Shown here piece after piece: positions 22,958-33,300 of a stretch of 37,042 nucleotides of DNA (positions are counted from its first letter, which is position 1; each line of letters opens with the position of its first letter). The notes under the pieces were generated by a model, which was given only the letters and a program-made list of their open reading frames with translations, was not told the DNA's origin and searched no databases. A program made the translations under genes and the position numbers. This DNA is from Negativicutes bacterium. GTDB taxonomy: Bacteria; Bacillota_C; Negativicutes; Acidaminococcales; Acidaminococcaceae. Where the stretch lies: assembly GCA_009930275.1 (NCBI GenBank), contig RZYP01000014.1:1-37042 (forward strand), given 5' to 3'.

Positions 22958-25367
22958 AATTACCTTCCTTAAAAGCCATCTTAAATTTCAGGGCCATAAT
23001 TAATGCAAGCCTGGTTTCAAAATCATCAAGGGAGATATTCAATATATTTTCAATACGCTTTTTGCGAAACAAAACAGTTTGACGGTGAACAAAAAGCTTC
23101 TTGGCAACTTCATTAATATTATCCGTTTTGAGAATTTGACCCAGAGTTTTTACCAAATCGGTTCCATGTTGCTGATCATACTCTTCCAATCTACCCAAGG
23201 TTCTCCTGACAAAATCATCCATATATCCTCTATTTAGCATTGCTGGGAAAAATTGGAAAACTCCAATATCCAGATAATGATAAACAAGCTTATTCGGGTA
23301 AATTTTTGCTCCTAAATTAACAGCAGTTAAAGCTTGTTCATATACTTTAGCCAAGCACCAGAAAGTAGAAGCATGAAATTCAGCAATGCCAATATTATAC
23401 TCAATAGATGGCATATATTCTTCTACTAATTCACACCAATAGTCAGCTTGCTTCATTTCCGCACTTTGATCATTAGTTCCATAAACTACAGGATCTAATA
23501 TGGCAAGTCCATCCTTGCTTTCCCACGCTATGACGCCTGGTTCTTCAGCAATGCGTTGCAGAAACTTATTTATTTTTTTTTCTTTCGCATTTTTCTTATT
23601 AGCACAGCAAATACCAGTTTTTTTACTACTTTCAAAAACGATTAAATAACATGAAAAATCGTGCGTAAGATTTAGTTTGGCCTGCCAGGTTTGGTCTAGT
23701 AATTCTTTAGATGGTTTCAGCTTTCCTTCAATTATTTCGTTAAGTAGGTTTTGCTGTCTCTTTTTTATATATTCCGGATCCAAAAGCCGTTTAGCTTTTC
23801 TTTGTTCGGTTATATCCGTCATATAACAAGCAACAGTCGGAATTTCGTCACTTCTATAGTTTAGAGGAGAAACACGTACATTAAAAATTCGTCGACCCGT
23901 TTCAACTTCTATTTCGCATTCATAAAATTGCATCATATCATTTTCAACAGCAGCAACTGTCTTGTCAACTAAACCTTTAGCAGTAACAGCTGGCAATAAA
24001 TCGTAAAGACTATGCCCATGCCAATTTTCTATGGCATTTCTAGTTAAAAGGTGATTGTCATCAAACACCTCTATTACTTTACCATTGATATCCAAAAGCA
24101 TCCCTGCTCCTGGCATTGCCTTTAAAAAATCCTTAATTCGGTACATCATATCTTTTTCAAGGTCTTCCAAAACTCGTTGCTTAGTAATATCTTCAACACG
24201 ACCCAAAAGTTCTTTTGGATGGCCTGCTGCATCAGCAATTATCGAACAATTTACCTTAACCAAACGCTTTTCCATCTTTGATAATTGAATCTTGACTTCT
24301 TCGTTAAATTGCTTCCCATCGGCAACGATATTTCTGAACCTCATTTTTAACCTTGCAACATCAACAGCATCTGCCCGCAAATATAAAGCGTTATAGGAAT
24401 CTTTCTCAATATCTTTTCTCTGAATACCATAAAGTTCAAGTGTGCCTTCTGAACATGTAAATTTTTTAGTAATCAAATTAAATTTCCAACTGCCGGTATG
24501 TCCTGCTTTTTCGGCTTCTACAAGCTGCTGTTTCATCTCATATTGATCAGTAATATCCATGATTGCAACAAGAACTTTTTCAACGGCTCCTGTATTGGAA
24601 AATACCGGAGAATAAATTCCATATGACCAACAATCTTTGTCTACATTTACCGGTCGGCATTTATCCAAAAATTCTACTGTCTGCCCTTTCAAACATTCCT
24701 GAAAAATTTTTCTATGTTTTTCTTTCAGCTCTGCTGCCAAAACATCCAAATAATTTTTACCGACTATCTCACTATGGTTAATACCCCAAAAATCTGTAAA
24801 ACGCTTATTGGCCAAGAGGTAATTACCGTTAACATCAACACAAGTCAAAAAACAGGGCGTTGTATCCCACGCTGCTTGCAAAAATTTCTCTCGTTCCGCT
24901 AATTTTCGGCATACGATTGCCAAGCTTTCTTTGGCACGAATTTCACGACTAACACCAATTGCTTCAAGAAAATTGTCGTTTCGCCTAAATAAATAAACCG
25001 TTAGCTCAACCCAAATCGTTCTACCATCTTTGCAGAGTTGCTCTATATCTCCAACAAGATGAATGCCTTGCGAAAAGCCTGTTCCCAAAGCATTAAGCCA
25101 TATAGGCATTTTTTCCATTATTTGATTATAAGAATCAGACGTAATAAGTTGCTCAATTGGCATCTGAATAATTTCAGCTTGATCATAACCTAGAATATTC
25201 TTGACCGCTGGGCTAACTTCCAGCACATTCATAGTCTTAAAATCAAAACGCCACGTAATATGATTCGGCAAGTCTTTTGCTATATATAAACATGCCTTAT
25301 GTTTGTTATTCCCATTAATGGGCGCGTACCACTCTTCATAATTATTCTCATAATTGTTTCTGATCAT
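22956..25367 (-). CDS. four-PAS sensor regulator with PucR/CdaR-type HTH
   Basis: The 803-residue protein seems to be a cytosolic one-component regulator. Four PAS domains follow one another: about 30-145 (RFDFKTMNVLEVSPAVKNIL), 160-275 (FLTCVDVNGNYLLANKRFTD), 285-400 (GSWKFNLITKKFTCSEGTLE) and 410-525 (MLLDINGKVIEVFDDNHLLT), most closing with a D-I-T-type PAC end. A central PucR/CdaR-like region begins KKRQQNLLNEIIEGKLKPS, and the C-terminal helix-turn-helix is NINEVAKKLFVHRQTVLFRK with KKRIENILNISLDDFETRL. No membrane segment is seen. AGAGGA is 6 bases before the ATG. It is divergent from tpsB with 306 bases between; regulation of the secretion pair is inference from position. Confidence 0.82.
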   Translation of the reverse strand: MIRNNYENNYEEWYAPINGNNKHKACLYIAKDLPNHITWRFDFKTMNVLEVSPAVKNILGYDQAEIIQMPIEQLITSDSYNQIMEKMPIWLNALGTGFSQGIHLVGDIEQLCKDGRTIWVELTVYLFRRNDNFLEAIGVSREIRAKESLAIVCRKLAEREKFLQAAWDTTPCFLTCVDVNGNYLLANKRFTDFWGINHSEIVGKNYLDVLAAELKEKHRKIFQECLKGQTVEFLDKCRPVNVDKDCWSYGIYSPVFSNTGAVEKVLVAIMDITDQYEMKQQLVEAEKAGHTGSWKFNLITKKFTCSEGTLELYGIQRKDIEKDSYNALYLRADAVDVARLKMRFRNIVADGKQFNEEVKIQLSKMEKRLVKVNCSIIADAAGHPKELLGRVEDITKQRVLEDLEKDMMYRIKDFLKAMPGAGMLLDINGKVIEVFDDNHLLTRNAIENWHGHSLYDLLPAVTAKGLVDKTVAAVENDMMQFYECEIEVETGRRIFNVRVSPLNYRSDEIPTVACYMTDITEQRKAKRLLDPEYIKKRQQNLLNEIIEGKLKPSKELLDQTWQAKLNLTHDFSCYLIVFESSKKTGICCANKKNAKEKKINKFLQRIAEEPGVIAWESKDGLAILDPVVYGTNDQSAEMKQADYWCELVEEYMPSIEYNIGIAEFHASTFWCLAKVYEQALTAVNLGAKIYPNKLVYHYLDIGVFQFFPAMLNRGYMDDFVRRTLGRLEEYDQQHGTDLVKTLGQILKTDNINEVAKKLFVHRQTVLFRKKRIENILNISLDDFETRLALIMALKFKMAFKEGN

Positions 25368-25673
25368 AAAATTCCTCTTATTTTCTCGTTAATAAATCAA
25401 TTCATCAAATTAATAAATTGATTGGTAATTACGAAATACCAGAAAACTATAATTAATTAATAATTATATCAATTCTTTGCAGATAATCATAGTGTTAAAG
25501 TGTCTTTTCTCCATGATTTGTTCAATATGTATAAAATTATCAATATTATTTATACACTACGTCTAATGTTAAATGGAGTCGAATATGATATAAGTAATTA
25601 TTGTATTATGAAAATCATTATCCAATACTGTTATTACTTTTTCGTGCTTACTTATCTAAGGAGGATCAATTTA
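25368..25673. promoter_or_regulatory. 306-base AT-rich divergent intergenic region with candidate operator
   Basis: It must contain the promoters of the PAS regulator and of tpsB, but none is clear. An inverted repeat, AATCAATT (25395-25402) and AATTGATT (25416-25423), centred 21 bases apart, is close to the regulator start and could be an operator. An open frame runs from 25500 into tpsB but lacks a ribosome site; tpsB starts at 25674. Confidence 0.45.
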
Positions 25674-27350
25674 ATGGGAAAAAGTATCAAATTTAGTTCC
25701 TGCATGTTTGCCTTAATAATTGGCATCATGCCTTCAACTGCTTATGCCGACATACCAACAACGGTAATTCCATCAGCCGGTTCGCTGCTTAGCGAACTTG
25801 AACCGGAAAGACATATCATGCCCAGACCGGCTAAACCACAAATTGATATCAATATGCAAACACCTGCTTCTTCTGTACAAACCGGTCGTATTATAGCGAA
25901 AAAAATTCATTTTGTATGTCAAGAGACGGATGTACAAAAAGAACTGGATTTTCTTACTACTGACAAATTGAACAAAAAATTATCTTTTGATGATATGCAG
26001 GAACTGGCACTTGCTGCTACCAATCATCTGCGCGACCAAGGTTATATGACGGCGATAGTCTATATTCCGGAGCAGAAATTTGATGATTCAGCGACATTAA
26101 GGTTTAATGTCATTTTAGGTCGTTTCGGCGATATCCTATTGACCAACAAATCAGAACTGACCGACCAGCGGGTTCTTGGCTACACATATGAAATACGCCC
26201 CGGTCAGATCATAACTTCTAAAACACTTGATAAAACACTCCTAGTACTTAATGATATTCCGGGCATTATTGCCCGCGCATCTTTAGAACCCGGTAAACTG
26301 CCAGGCACTGCTAATATTCATCTGGATGTTACAACGCTGGAAAAAGAAGGCGGTTATATTTCCTCTGACAATTATGGCAGTACTTCAACTGGCAAATGGC
26401 GTTTTGGTGGCAATTACCACTATAATAATATTTCTCATGTTGGTGATCAATTACAGCTTAATTACCTGACAAGTACACATGATATGGATAACTACAGTGT
26501 CCAGTATTCTTTGCCTCTCGGCCGTGACGGTGCTAACTCACACATTGCTTATTCGCGCATGAATTATGGGTTGGGAGACAAGTTTACTTATATGAACGCC
26601 GATGGTTACGCAGATACTTTTGAGCTAGGTTTCACCGTACCAATGTATCGTTCTCTAATGCAAAGTTCCTTTTATGATGTCGTTTACCGTAATCGTCAAT
26701 TAACTGATAAGATGTTCAACGGTGTTTGGAATAGCGGCAAATCATCAGATGCGATAGATTTAGGTTTCCATGGTTATTTGCGCGGCGAAAATTCATCTTT
26801 TACCTATGGTTTGACCCATACAACCGGGAAAATGTATATGGATTCAGATATAGCCCAAGCCACAGACCTTCTGGATACAGCGGGCTGGTTCAACAAGACT
26901 TATCTCAGTACATCCTTTATCCGACGCCTCGACGAACGTTGGAATGCTACACTGGCTGTCATCGGTCAATATGCCTACAACAATCTTGATTCTTCAGAAG
27001 ATTTTTATGGTACCGGGCCTAATGGTGTAAGAGCCTTCTCCCAAGGTGAATTAAGCGGTGACAGCGGGCTCTTAGGCACTTTGGAATTCACCTATACGAC
27101 AGACCAGCCAAAATTGCAGCTTGCCGCTTTTATTGACGCAGCAAGAATACGTTATAGCAAAGACCCCTTACCCAACAGCGATGACAATTATCGTGACCTT
27201 GCCGGTGCAGGACTTAGTATTATTTGGAATGAATCGCGCGATCTCTATGCTCGTCTGGACTGGGCGACACCAATAGGCGATCATTGGTCCGAAACTGACA
27301 ACGAACACACTAATAATACTTGGTGGTTCCGCATTGTCAAACAATTGTGA
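25674..27350 (+). CDS. TpsB outer-membrane transporter (ShlB/FhaC/HecB family)
   Basis: The 558-residue protein has a signal peptide (KSIKFSSCMFALIIGIMPST, cut after AYA), then POTRA-type domains at about 60-220 (DMQELALAATNHLRDQGYMT; LRFNVILGRFGDILL). The family block GKLPGTANIHLDVTTLEKEG leads into the 16-strand barrel, which has strand patterns such as YISSDNYGSTSTGKWRFGGN and the ending AGLSIIWNESRDLYARLDWA. It exports its partner TpsA, coded 18 bases downstream, across the outer membrane. AAGGAGG is 9 bases before ATG 25674. Confidence 0.9.
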   Translation: MGKSIKFSSCMFALIIGIMPSTAYADIPTTVIPSAGSLLSELEPERHIMPRPAKPQIDINMQTPASSVQTGRIIAKKIHFVCQETDVQKELDFLTTDKLNKKLSFDDMQELALAATNHLRDQGYMTAIVYIPEQKFDDSATLRFNVILGRFGDILLTNKSELTDQRVLGYTYEIRPGQIITSKTLDKTLLVLNDIPGIIARASLEPGKLPGTANIHLDVTTLEKEGGYISSDNYGSTSTGKWRFGGNYHYNNISHVGDQLQLNYLTSTHDMDNYSVQYSLPLGRDGANSHIAYSRMNYGLGDKFTYMNADGYADTFELGFTVPMYRSLMQSSFYDVVYRNRQLTDKMFNGVWNSGKSSDAIDLGFHGYLRGENSSFTYGLTHTTGKMYMDSDIAQATDLLDTAGWFNKTYLSTSFIRRLDERWNATLAVIGQYAYNNLDSSEDFYGTGPNGVRAFSQGELSGDSGLLGTLEFTYTTDQPKLQLAAFIDAARIRYSKDPLPNSDDNYRDLAGAGLSIIWNESRDLYARLDWATPIGDHWSETDNEHTNNTWWFRIVKQL

Positions 27351-27368
27351 TGAAAGGAGCAACAGATT

Positions 27369-30300
27369 ATGCAAATAGCTAAAAAACGCAATAAATTAGC
27401 CCTGCGTGTGACATTATCATTGTTAATCGGCACAAGTCTTTACTTAGGTTCTGTTTCCACTACCTTTGCCGTTCCTGGCATCAATGAACTACCTACAGAC
27501 GGAACGGTTATAGTAGGCAACGCAACAATTACCAACCCTTCCACGGGGCTAATGAACATTAATCAAGGGGCAACCACCCCTTACGCTTTAATCAATTGGG
27601 AAAAATTCAATATTGGCTCCAATTCAACTGTGAATATAACCCAGCATCAATCGTCTGATGTCTTGGTAAATAACGTTGTCAGTAATAATTTGTCAGAAAT
27701 ATATGGCAAACTTAATGCCACAGGTAATGTTGTCCTGATCAATCCTAATGGTGTATTGTTCAGCGGCGCTAAAGTAAATGTTGGTGGCTTTGTAGCGTCA
27801 ACGGCCAAACTTGCTGATGAAACCGCTACATCTTTCCCCGGATTCGCCGAAAATGGCATAGCGCAAGGCAACATTGACGTTACCAATTCTACAATTAAAG
27901 CGGGCATCGGTGCCATAATCGCCAATACCTCCGTCCTGAGCCTTCCTTCTGATTATGCTATTGGTCTTGGTGTTTTCAATGATGAAATCAGACTTATCGC
28001 CAATGGCAATGTCAATATAAATGCCGGCACAACTCTGCAGGCGGTGGACCAGACTACGGTCACAACCGAAAACACTCTCGGTGTAGAAGAATACTCCGTA
28101 GCTGACAGTACCAGCACTTCACGTTCCCGTGTGCTCCTTAGATCAGATGCCAACGCTGATGATTACGGTACTGTAACTATGAACGGCAACCCGGTAATTA
28201 ATACCAGTACACTTGCCATCTATTATAATCCTGAAATTAAGGAAATAGCCACGACACAAGATGGCGTTCAATACTCAAAAAAGGATTACACTAAAGAGCA
28301 AAATTTCTCCGGCCAATATACTTCAAATGCAACAACAGGCAAGCTTATCAGCGCTGATGCAGGACAAACTTATGCGCAGGCAACACAAACAGCCAGATCG
28401 GTTGCTGCTGTAAATGCTGACGCTTATATGTTAGTAAACAATATTGCACAGCTGCAGGATATCAGCGACGCTAATACCGGCAACTTAAACGGCAAATATG
28501 CTCTTGGCAAAGACATCAATGCCACAGGCGATACTGCAGCCTTTTATGACCAAACGAACGGCATCTTATACCGTTCTGATAAAAATGGTAATATTGTCGC
28601 GGTGTCAACTTCTGATGGCGGTACTTTCACCGATGCCACGACCAAAGTTATTGCTGGCAAAACAATTACAAATACCGGCAGTACAATTTCTGACGGCACG
28701 TACAATTATAATGGCAGTACAACATCTGACTCTACCTATACTCTGGCTACCGATGGTTCCATCACAAGTTCAGTCTATAACCGCGATGCGACAGGCAATG
28801 TTATTATTCGTAACAGTGATGGCACAACAATCAGCGGCAATACCGTGAATACTGCCGGCAACACTTACAGCATTAGCGGTAATAGTGTCACTACCAACGG
28901 TGAAATGTACAATATTACCGCATCCACGGTTACCACGGTTCAAGGCGGGATTACCTATACCATAACGGGTAGTACAGTTACCGGCGTTGATGCTTCCAAT
29001 AACCCTGTTACGATTCCTTCAGATACACAAACTCAGCTTTTGGGTTTGGCTAGTTCGGTAAAGGATGCGCAATCAACCTACACCTCAGCCCAAACAGTCA
29101 ACACGGCGATGAATACCTTTGCAACAGGTGCCAATGCCGCAAAGCCTGCTTTAGCTACAGCGCTGACCCAATTTAATGCTTTAAATACCACAGCAATCAA
29201 TCAACCAGCAAAAAGCATTGATTCTTCCAAATGGAATGATAATAAAGGCTTTAATCCAATCGGAGATGCAGATACCGGCAAAGCATTTAAGGGTTCTTTT
29301 GACGGTTATGACGGTGACGCAGTCCACGGCATCAGCAATTTGACCATTAAGCGTACCGACGAAGATAATGTAGGTTTGTTCGGTGTAACTGACGGCTCTT
29401 CTCTCAGGCGCGTCATTTTGAACAATGCCGTCATTGAAGGGCAAAGCAATGTCGGGGCTTTAGTCGGGCAAATGAAAGGAACCACTGTCAGCAGTTCCGC
29501 AACCTACGGCGGCTCAGTTACCAGCACTACTGCAGGATCAGCCAATATAGGCGGTCTGGTTGGCCTTGCAACCGATGCCAGTAACATTAATTCAGCTTAC
29601 AATAGTGCTTCTGTCACTGGCAAAAATGATGACGGCAGTGTTAATATCTCAAATTTAGGCGGCATTGTTGGTCATTTGGACAATTCTAATGTAAGCAGCG
29701 TAATCAACGCTGGTAACATTTATGGTGAAAAAAGCACTGGTGGGTTAGTTGGCAATGTGAATAACGATACTATGCCGACTAATACAAAAACACTGGCAAA
29801 TTCCTATAACAAGGGACAAGTCAGCGGCATCGACAATACAGGTGGTATCGCAGGCGAAGCTACCAATGCCTCTTTTGATACGGTTTATAATACTAATGAA
29901 TCTTCTACTTTAAGCGGTAATTTGGCAGCGTTAAATGCTGACTTGTCTGCCATCAAAGCTTATTATGCTGACAGTCATAACCAAAGTAATTCAGGCAAAA
30001 TAACCGGTACTGGTCAAAATACCGGAGGTTTAGTCGGGTTGGCAGAAAACACCACTATTGACAAAGCATATAATGCGGGTAACGTTACAGGCACCGCCAA
30101 CACAGGCGGATTGGTCGGCCAAATGACAGGTTCGTCCAGCTTGATTACTAATGCCTATAACGCCGATAACAATACGGTAATTCGTGAAACATTTGCGAGT
30201 GGCTTACCTGATGCCGTGAAAAATATAACCAGCAGCAGCAATGTAACAGAAGAAGATGTTCGCTACTATAGTTTCTATTCTGTAGACAGTTCAGGCAATC

Positions 30301-33300
30301 CAACCTATTATTATTTTATTCCCACACTGGAAAACGGTACTGTCGGAAAAAGTGATACTCAAGGCGCCAAAGGCTATTATGTGCTGGCAGACGGAAGTAT
30401 CGTTAACCCTGATAACTCAACTAATAACACCAATTACGTGCCCACTGAAGATCGTTATTATATGAATCGCATGGGTTACCTGGATGCCAATGTAACAGGC
30501 ACAGAAAATACCGGCGGTCTTGTTGGCAATATGACAAATGGTATGATTGATACCACGTATAACGCCGGCACAGTAACCGGTACCGCCGCAAGCAGCGGCG
30601 GTCTGGTGGGAACAATGTCAGGCGGCACGTTAAAAAATTCTTTTTACGTCACAGGCACTGATGCCAGTACAGGCAAAGAATTTTCTGGTCAAACAAAAGC
30701 TGTCGGTAATCAAATCAGCGGAACAGTGGCCTCGAATATCAAAAGCGAAGGCCAAGACATTAAACTGATGCGGCAAGGCACCAATGTTAAATCGCTCGGT
30801 GACAATGCTACGAATAACACCAATTGGATTGGCGTTATTCAAGATACTACTCAAGGCGGTTTGTACGTTTATACAACCATTCAAGTAGATGTTGATGCTG
30901 CAGTTTCAAATGCAACTGTTCGATATTTCACTCCAGACGAAGGTCTGTTCACTTTGGCAGCCAACGGCAATCATGTGGCAATATTACAGCCTGTAGAAGG
31001 AACTACAGATAAATTTAAGAGTTTGGAAAATGGTAAAACTTATACCTTAACTACTGATGGCAACGGAACTAACACTTTTAAATCTGACGGCGAAGCTGAT
31101 ATTACTATTTATAAAAGAATGGTCTCCAGCAACCAAGGTGATAACTGGTTAATTTATGAAAACAGCTCTCTGCCGCTTTTACAGGCTTACCTAAATAACA
31201 CCGGTCTGGACCGCGTTTTTGAATATGACGGCACTACGCATAATTTGGTTACGCAAGACGTGGATCATCTGTATGGCAGAGCTGACTTTAATGATGCTGC
31301 CGGCAAAAATGTCTGGACTGATGGCTATACAGAATCAGGCGAACATCCTGGTTCCAGTCAATATCGTTATGACCGCTCTTCTATTTGGTCTCCTCAGCAC
31401 GCTTACCAAATTGATCCAAAAGCACAAATCGTTATTTTACCGAAGAACATGACCGTCACAGTAACAGGCAATAAAACTTATGGTAACCACGCTTTGACGG
31501 GTTACTATGTCCAAGTTGGCAGCAATTACTACAAGGTAACGGATACAAATGATTTGATATCTTACCCAGATGGTTATTATTACGAAGTAGTTGCTTTAGC
31601 AAACGGTGAAACAATCGCCGGCAAAGCCACTGCAGAAGGAAAATATCTAGTTACAATTAATGGCTTTGTAGACGGCGAGGGCATCTTAACAACTGGCCAA
31701 ACGAAAGACGTTATATCCGGTCTCGTGACCATGATGAAAAATTCAACCAAGGGCAATAGCTTTGTCTATGAAGATATTGCCAACGGCAAAAAGGATACTC
31801 TCCAGACAGATGCAGGAAATTACGGTTTTACCTCAGGTTCCTTAGGCGGACTCGAAGCTGACCACAAAAACTATAACATTAGTTATACTGGTCAGGAAAC
31901 CATTGGCAAAGCCGATCTCTACTACACCGTCGATGGTGTTCGCGATTATGGCAAGACAAATCTTGACAGCAACGGCGAATACAATTTCACTTTGGTCGGA
32001 GTTGATGATGCCGTTGGAACCGATGGATCATATACCAGTACCGAAGGCTATCTGAAGGCATGGGACCAAAACAAGTTAGTCGGGATGACCGCTAATGATG
32101 TTACAGCCTTTCTTAACAAAAGCGGTCTTACATATTCTATCAAAGGAAACGCCGATGGCGGCTCAGTCATAACAATTGATAATAAAACCCATGTTATCGT
32201 GGATAGTACCGGCAAAGTGACCAGTTATGATGTGACGTCATTTGGGCCCAACCCCGCATTTAACTCTGCCGATCTAAGCAAAAACTACAACCTGGTGTGG
32301 AAAGCAGAAAATGCTAATACGACTCTAAAAACCAATACCGCTCAGAATACTTTCGGCACTACGGCAGCCGCTATTGACAATAGCACGATGACGTTGAAAC
32401 CTATTGATTTAAATGTCACCATTAACGGCGAACGTAACTATGGCGACAACATGTCAACAAGTGACAGTATCATTTACGGTTCAACAGCCAGCGATGGCAA
32501 ATGGGCAGTCAATGCCAACGGTTATGCCAGCAATGGCAGGGATAATTCGAACACAGTCCTTAACAAAACCGTATTGCAGACCTTATTAAATCTGGTTGAA
32601 GGTTTGCCGGAAAACATGCTTAATAAAATTGATGCAACAACCTTTGTTAAACGTGATGGGTCAGGCAACGTTACCGTCTATGACTTAAAAACCGGCACCG
32701 AGTATACGGGCAGCATTATCAACATTGCCACCTTGTTTACCAAAACAGAAGGCACCGACAATCGCACGGTTGTCTTTGATCCTTCTGCTACCAATAATCA
32801 GATACTCAATTCTGCTTATAAATATGATTATCTTGTCAAAAATGGCAACCATAGTTTAAAAATAAAACCGATAGATTTAACTATTTTGACAAACGGCTCC
32901 AAAATATATGGTCAAAATAATGATGACATTGCTTATGGTTACACTTATAACGGGTTAAAAGATTTTGACACTGACGACCATGATACCTATCTCAAGAATA
33001 ATACCACTTATACCAGTTCGCCTGATAGCCGTATCACTTCTACCAGCGATGCAGGTGTTTACGGTACTCAAAATGGTGACGGCCAAAAGGCAATTAACAC
33101 AACAATACAAAATACCGGTTCAACAGAATACAACAATATAGCTAATAATTACAACATTAAATTCGCCGATACTTTAACCATCAACAAACGTGCTCTTGAA
33201 CTCAACACCGAAGGCAGCAAAGTTTATGGTAATATTAATCCGACAACCGGATTTACGTATACCACTAATACCGGCACGGCTGACAACACTACAGGCCTGA

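Noticed and set aside
25500..25673. 58 extra N-terminal residues for TpsB
   Set aside because: No ribosome site at 25500, AT-rich non-coding composition, and a good AAGGAGG plus signal peptide at 25674.
31219..31452. Small overlapping plus-strand frame inside tpsA
   Set aside because: Out-of-frame shadow within a continuous large gene, with no ribosome site.
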